DNA from: Comamonadaceae bacterium G21597-S1
Lineage (GTDB): Bacteria; Pseudomonadota; Gammaproteobacteria; Burkholderiales; Burkholderiaceae_C
Assembly (NCBI GenBank): GCA_027214345.1
Contig: JAPWHR010000001.1
Location: 620,001 to 684,000, forward strand
Length of the DNA stretch: 64,000 bases
Direction of reading: 5' to 3'
Part shown: in pieces, positions 60,759-64,000 of the stretch
How positions within the stretch are numbered: the first letter of the stretch is position 1
Layout: each line of letters starts with the position of its first letter
The notes under the pieces: generated by a model
What the model was told of the DNA's origin: nothing
The model's database searches: none
Seen by the model: the letters and a program-made list of their open reading frames with translations, nothing else
Made by a program: the position numbers and the translations under genes

Positions 60759-61280
60759 ATGATCGACGCCCAAAGCTCAAGTTCGACCCGCCCCTACCTG
60801 ATCCGCGCGCTCTACGAGTGGTGCACGGACAACGGGTTGACGCCGTACGTGGCGGTGCAGGTCGACGACTCTGTGCAAGTGCCGCGCGAATACGTGAAGG
60901 ATGGCGAGATCGTCCTGAACATCAGCTTCGACGCGACCAGCGGGCTGGAACTCGGCAATGAATTCGTGGCCTTCAGCGCCCGCTTCGCGGGCAAGGCGCG
61001 CGAGATCATGATTCCGGTGGACCGGGTGATCGCGATCTACGCGCGGGAGAACGGACAGGGCATGGCCTTTCCCCGGCCCGCGGTACCAGGGCCCGACGCC
61101 GCGTCTGCATCTCCTTCGGTTGCCGCGGCGTCCGCCGGCAAGGACGGCACGCCGCATGCCGACACCGAGGTCAAGCTGGTCGAATCCGTGCCTTCGCCTG
61201 TGCCCGGTTCTGCGGGCGGCAAGCCCGAACCCGATCCCTCCGGCCCCACCAGGCGACCCAAGCTCACCCGCGTCAAGTGA
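60759..61280 (+). CDS. sspB: ClpXP protease specificity-enhancing factor SspB
   Basis: Adaptor that delivers ssrA-tagged proteins to ClpXP. It is 173 residues. RPYLIRALYEWCTDNGLTPYVAVQVD near 8-33 forms the dimer and peptide-binding part; NISFDATSGLELGNEFVAFSARF follows. The tail is long, Pro/Ala/Ser rich and ends with a basic LTRVK, the ClpX-binding motif type. Confidence 0.96.
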   Translation: MIDAQSSSSTRPYLIRALYEWCTDNGLTPYVAVQVDDSVQVPREYVKDGEIVLNISFDATSGLELGNEFVAFSARFAGKAREIMIPVDRVIAIYARENGQGMAFPRPAVPGPDAASASPSVAAASAGKDGTPHADTEVKLVESVPSPVPGSAGGKPEPDPSGPTRRPKLTRVK

Positions 61281-61321
61281 GCCTCGATCGCGGCCCGAGA
61301 CGCACCGCCGGATCGATCTTG

Positions 61322-61327
61322 TAGAAT
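61322..61327 (+). promoter_or_regulatory. -10 box of the tRNA-Thr gene
   Basis: TAGAAT, preceded by TG, ends eight bases before the tRNA 5' end. The -35 is weak. Confidence 0.5.
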
Positions 61328-61335
61328 TTCCCCGT

Positions 61336-61411
61336 GCCGATTTAGCTCAGTTGGTAGAGCAACCGCCTTGTAAGCGGTAGGTCGTCAGTTCGATTCCGAC
61401 AATCGGCACCA
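61336..61411 (+). tRNA. tRNA-Thr (anticodon UGU)
   Basis: 76 bases with CCA encoded. Acceptor stem GCCGATT/AATCGGC, D-arm with AGCTCAGTTGGTAGAGC, anticodon stem ACCGC/GCGGT around the loop CTTGTAA (anticodon TGT), T-arm GTCAG/TTCGATTC/CTGAC-type (GTCAGTTCGATTCCGAC). Discriminator base A. The cloverleaf is complete. Confidence 0.97.
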
Positions 61412-61435
61412 CCTGCATCAAACCCATGGCCTGCT

Positions 61436-61747
61436 TCAACGGGCCCGGGAATCCTGTACCTTGAGCCGTATCGCGCGGCTTTCCCAGCCTTTGGTACGCA
61501 GGTGGGCTTCCAGGGCCGGCAGCAACTGGCGCATCTTGGCTGCGGCGGCATTGTTGTCGAGCAGCAGGCACCACTGGGTTGCATCGAGTGGCCCGGCTTT
61601 GACCGCGCCACGCAGGGTGGCCGGAATCAGCGGCTGGACCGCCGTGAGTCGCGCAACCGATTCGCGCGCAAGCTGCGCCAGCCGCGCCAGGGTGGGCGAG
61701 GCTTCGGTGGCTTGCTGCAAGGTTACGGATTGGGAGCGGCGTTCCAT
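61436..61747 (-). CDS. DUF721/DciA-type replicative helicase loader
   Basis: 103 residues. The DUF721 core is PLIPATLRGAVKAGPLDATQWCLLLDNNAAAAKMRQLLPALEAHLRTKGW, matching the DciA family, which loads DnaB helicase in bacteria without DnaC (family knowledge). It is short, as betaproteobacterial members are. The start at 61747 is 27 bases from the divergent peptidase start. Convergent with tRNA-Thr. Confidence 0.82.
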   Translation of the reverse strand: MERRSQSVTLQQATEASPTLARLAQLARESVARLTAVQPLIPATLRGAVKAGPLDATQWCLLLDNNAAAAKMRQLLPALEAHLRTKGWESRAIRLKVQDSRAR

Positions 61748-61774
61748 GGCACCGTTCGATCGATGGAGGTTGCA

Positions 61775-62776
61775 ATGCATTTGATTATCACGGATCCATG
61801 GCTGGCCAAGCGCCAGGCAGTGCATCTGTCCGGGACCCGGCTGGTGCTGTCGGCATTGCTGGCGTCGCTGGTCCTGATGCTGGTGGCTGCCGCCATGTAC
61901 CACTGGGTGTTCCTCAAAGGCGCGCGCGAGCGCTGGCCGGTGGTCGGCGCTCTGGTGCGCCTCGTGGTGCAGGACGAGTTCGAGCAGCGCGACAAGTTCA
62001 TGCGCGAGAACCTCGATGTGCTGGCGCGCCAGTTGGGCGAAATGCAGGCCAAGCTGACCCAGCTCGAGTCACTGGGTGAACGTGTGTCCGGCCTGGCCGG
62101 CATCAATGCCGGCGACATCAAGGCCAAGCCGGGACAAGGTGGTGTGCTGGTGACCGGTCGCCCCTTGTCGGTGGACGAACTGCAGGCCACGCTGGCCGAT
62201 CTGGATCGCCTGACCGCGCAGCGCACCGATCTGCTCACCGTGCTGGAGTCGCGCCTGTTCGACCAGAAGATGCGCGACATGATGGTGCCCACGCAAAAGC
62301 CGCTGGCCGATGGCAACCTGGGCTCGAATTTCGGCTGGCGCATCGATCCGATCACGGGGCGGTCCGCGCTGCATACCGGGCTCGATTTCCAGGCCGACAA
62401 GGGAACCCCGATTCTGGCGGCCGCCGGTGGCATTGTCGTCGTGCAGGAATACCACTCCGCGTACGGCAACATGGTGGAGATCGACCATGGCAACGACCTG
62501 GTGACCCGCTACGCCCATGCATCGTCCGTGTTCGTCAAGAAGGGCGACCTCGTGCGGCGCGGGCAGAAGATCGCGGCGGTCGGCTCCACCGGGCGCTCCA
62601 CCGGCGCCCATCTGCATTTCGAGGTTCTGGTCAGCGGCGTGCCGCAGGATCCGCAGAAATTCCTGGCCGCCGGCGATTCGCTGGTGGCGCTGCAACAGGC
62701 GAGCCGGGCGGCCCCGGCGCCGGCGCGTGCTGGCTCGACGTCCCGGTCGGTCAAGGCCAAGACCGGTCGCAGGTAA
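61775..62776 (+). CDS. M23 family metallopeptidase (LytM/EnvC-like)
   Basis: Periplasmic peptidoglycan hydrolase or hydrolase activator. It is 333 residues from ATG 61775 after a GGAGG site. An N-terminal membrane helix (about 23-48) is followed by a coiled coil (about 65-155) and the M23 domain (about 195-295) with HTGLD near 208 and HLHFE near 284, so the zinc ligands are intact and it may be active. The tail is basic and Ala/Pro rich. It precedes secA. Confidence 0.93.
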   Translation: MHLIITDPWLAKRQAVHLSGTRLVLSALLASLVLMLVAAAMYHWVFLKGARERWPVVGALVRLVVQDEFEQRDKFMRENLDVLARQLGEMQAKLTQLESLGERVSGLAGINAGDIKAKPGQGGVLVTGRPLSVDELQATLADLDRLTAQRTDLLTVLESRLFDQKMRDMMVPTQKPLADGNLGSNFGWRIDPITGRSALHTGLDFQADKGTPILAAAGGIVVVQEYHSAYGNMVEIDHGNDLVTRYAHASSVFVKKGDLVRRGQKIAAVGSTGRSTGAHLHFEVLVSGVPQDPQKFLAAGDSLVALQQASRAAPAPARAGSTSRSVKAKTGRR

Positions 62777-62915
62777 AATCGCCGCTTGGTTACCTGAGGG
62801 CAGGCATGGCGTGATGCTTGTGTTTGGCCGCGGCGACCCCACTTACCATCCTGTTTGACAAAAGGATTGCGCCTCCCGGTGGGCCAACGATGGCTTGCCG
62901 GTCGGGCGTGCACGC
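62774..62915 (+). promoter_or_regulatory. secA leader region with candidate -10 box and two tiny open frames
   Basis: TAAAAT (62774-62779) overlaps the peptidase stop and may be the -10 of secA. Two short frames follow: 62814-62858 (14 codons) and 62890-62934 (14 codons), the second crossing the secA start out of frame. secA itself has no good ribosome site. A TTGACA at 62855-62860 lacks a matching -10. Confidence 0.35.
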
Positions 62916-64000
62916 ATGGCAACCAACTTCCTGACAAAAATCTTCGGCAGTCGAAACGACCGCCTTCTCAAGCAGTACCGCTCCACGGTCAAGCGCATCA
63001 ATGCCATGGAGGCGGAGCTCGAAGGCTTGAGTGACGAAGCCCTGCGGGCGAAGACGGATGAGTTCAAGAGCCGCGTGGCGGCAGGAACCTCGCTCGACGC
63101 CTTGTTGCCGGAAGCATTTGGTGTCGTGCGCGAAGCGTCCAAGCGTGTCATGAAGATGCGCCACTTCGATGTGCAGATGCTCGGTGGCATGGCCTTGCAC
63201 AATGGCAAGATCTCGGAGATGGGTACCGGCGAAGGCAAGACGCTGACAGCCACATTGCCGGTCTACCTGAACGCGCTCACCGGCAAGGGCGTGCATGTGG
63301 TGACGGTCAACGATTACCTGGCGGGCCGCGATGCGCAGTGGATGGGGCGCCTGTACAACTTCCTGGGCCTGACCGTCGGCGTCAACCTGCCGCAGATGCC
63401 GCGCGAGGACAAGCAGGCTGCGTACAAGGCAGACATCACCTACGGCACGAACAACGAGTTCGGCTTCGACTATCTGCGCGACAACATGGTGTACGAGGTC
63501 GCGGACCGGGTGCAGCGTGGACTCAATTACGCAATCGTCGACGAGGTGGACTCGATCCTGATCGACGAGGCGCGTACCCCGTTGATCATCAGCGGCCAGG
63601 CGGAAGACCATACCGCCCTGTATGTGGCGATCAACAAGATCGTGCCGTACCTGACGGTCCAGGAAGGCGAGGCCGACGCGCGTACCGGCGAGGGCGTGAC
63701 CAAGCCAGGCGACTTCACGATCGACGAAAAGGGCCGGCAGATCGTCCTCACCGAGCAAGGGCACGAGAACGCCGAACGCATCCTGGCGGAGCACGGATTG
63801 CTGCCCAAGGGCGCGACGCTGTACGACCCGGCCAACATCGCGTTGATGCACCACCTGTATGCCGCGTTGCGGGCTGCGCACCTGTATCACAAGGACCAGC
63901 ACTACGTCGTGCAAAACGGCGAGATCGTCATCGTCGACGAATTCACCGGCCGGTTGATGTCGGGCCGGCGCTGGAGCGACGGACTGCACCAGGCGGTCGA
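62916..64000 (+). CDS. secA: Preprotein translocase ATPase SecA (3' end outside window)
   Basis: Motor of the Sec export pathway. The first 361 codons are present and the frame runs off the right edge. [20 protein letters not shown] opens the protein; Walker A is [13 protein letters not shown] near 104-116, the Walker B-type [19 protein letters not shown] lies near 209-227, and [23 protein letters not shown] ends the visible part. ATG 62916 gives the canonical N-terminus [15 protein letters not shown]. Confidence 0.98.
   Translation, partial: MATNFLTKIFGSRNDRLLKQYRSTVKRINAMEAELEGLSDEALRAKTDEFKSRVAAGTSLDALLPEAFGVVREASKRVMKMRHFDVQMLGGMALHNGKISEMGTGEGKTLTATLPVYLNALTGKGVHVVTVNDYLAGRDAQWMGRLYNFLGLTVGVNLPQMPREDKQAAYKADITYGTNNEFGFDYLRDNMVYEVADRVQRGLNYAIVDEVDSILIDEARTPLIISGQAEDHTALYVAINKIVPYLTVQEGEADARTGEGVTKPGDFTIDEKGRQIVLTEQGHENAERILAEHGLLPKGATLYDPANIALMHHLYAALRAAHLYHKDQHYVVQNGEIVIVDEFTGRLMSGRRWSDGLHQAV

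Noticed and set aside
62855-62883. TTGACA at 62855 as the -35 of a secA promoter
   Set aside because: At 17 bases downstream the sequence is GC-rich and has no -10-like hexamer.

Overview
This is a GC-rich chromosomal segment with bacterial operon structure. It probably comes from a betaproteobacterium of the order Burkholderiales, and the gene order most resembles Alcaligenaceae-type genomes. The reasons are conserved blocks read from the sequence: pilMNOPQ-aroK-aroB-dgt; an mla lipid-transport operon running through bolA and murA into a complete his cluster ending in tatABC; petABC-sspA-sspB; and dciA/M23 peptidase/secA. The genus cannot be fixed from sequence reading alone.

Left edge (1-5.6 kb): the one clearly accessory region. 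The 3' part of a patatin-type phospholipase gene overlaps a one-module non-ribosomal peptide synthetase (condensation-adenylation-carrier-thioesterase), which is coupled by an ATGA overlap to a VTT/DedA-type membrane protein. Together they look like a small lipid-linked biosynthesis and export unit and are the best candidate for undescribed biology.

5.6-16.4 kb: core genes. metK (minus strand) is followed on the plus strand by two lipid A acyltransferases of the LpxL family; then engB (minus), cytochrome c4, the MsrPQ methionine sulfoxide repair pair, lysA-lptM (minus), cyaY and the class A penicillin-binding protein ponA (minus).

16.7-28.7 kb: type IV pilus assembly operon pilMNOPQ, then aroK, aroB and dgt. 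A tightly coupled row follows (MFS transporter, DUF1415 protein, methyltransferase, glycine-zipper lipoprotein) and then a single-gene transposon-like unit: a RAYT/Y1 transposase flanked by inverted GGGGTCAGATTCC termini.

28.9-41.6 kb: glutamate synthase gltBD; the Mla phospholipid transport operon with mlaA inside it (mlaF-E-D-A-C-B); an ABC-2 exporter pair; and a BolA-like protein.

41.6-54.0 kb: murA, then hisG-hisD-(Rap1a-like exported protein)-hisC-hisB-hisH-hisA-hisF-hisI-hisE, a small membrane protein, a HIT hydrolase and tatABC, facing an HtrA/DegS-type protease on the minus strand. hisG is the short form that needs HisZ, and neither hisZ nor a histidinol-phosphatase gene is present here.

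54.0-64.0 kb: an array of eight CGGCA pentamers between the htrA-like gene and a small cysteine-rich protein; a NIF3-family protein, pdxA, mscL (minus), petABC (cytochrome bc1), sspA, sspB, tRNA-Thr(UGU), dciA (minus), an M23 peptidase and the start of secA, which runs off the right end. No rRNA, CRISPR array or prophage was seen.
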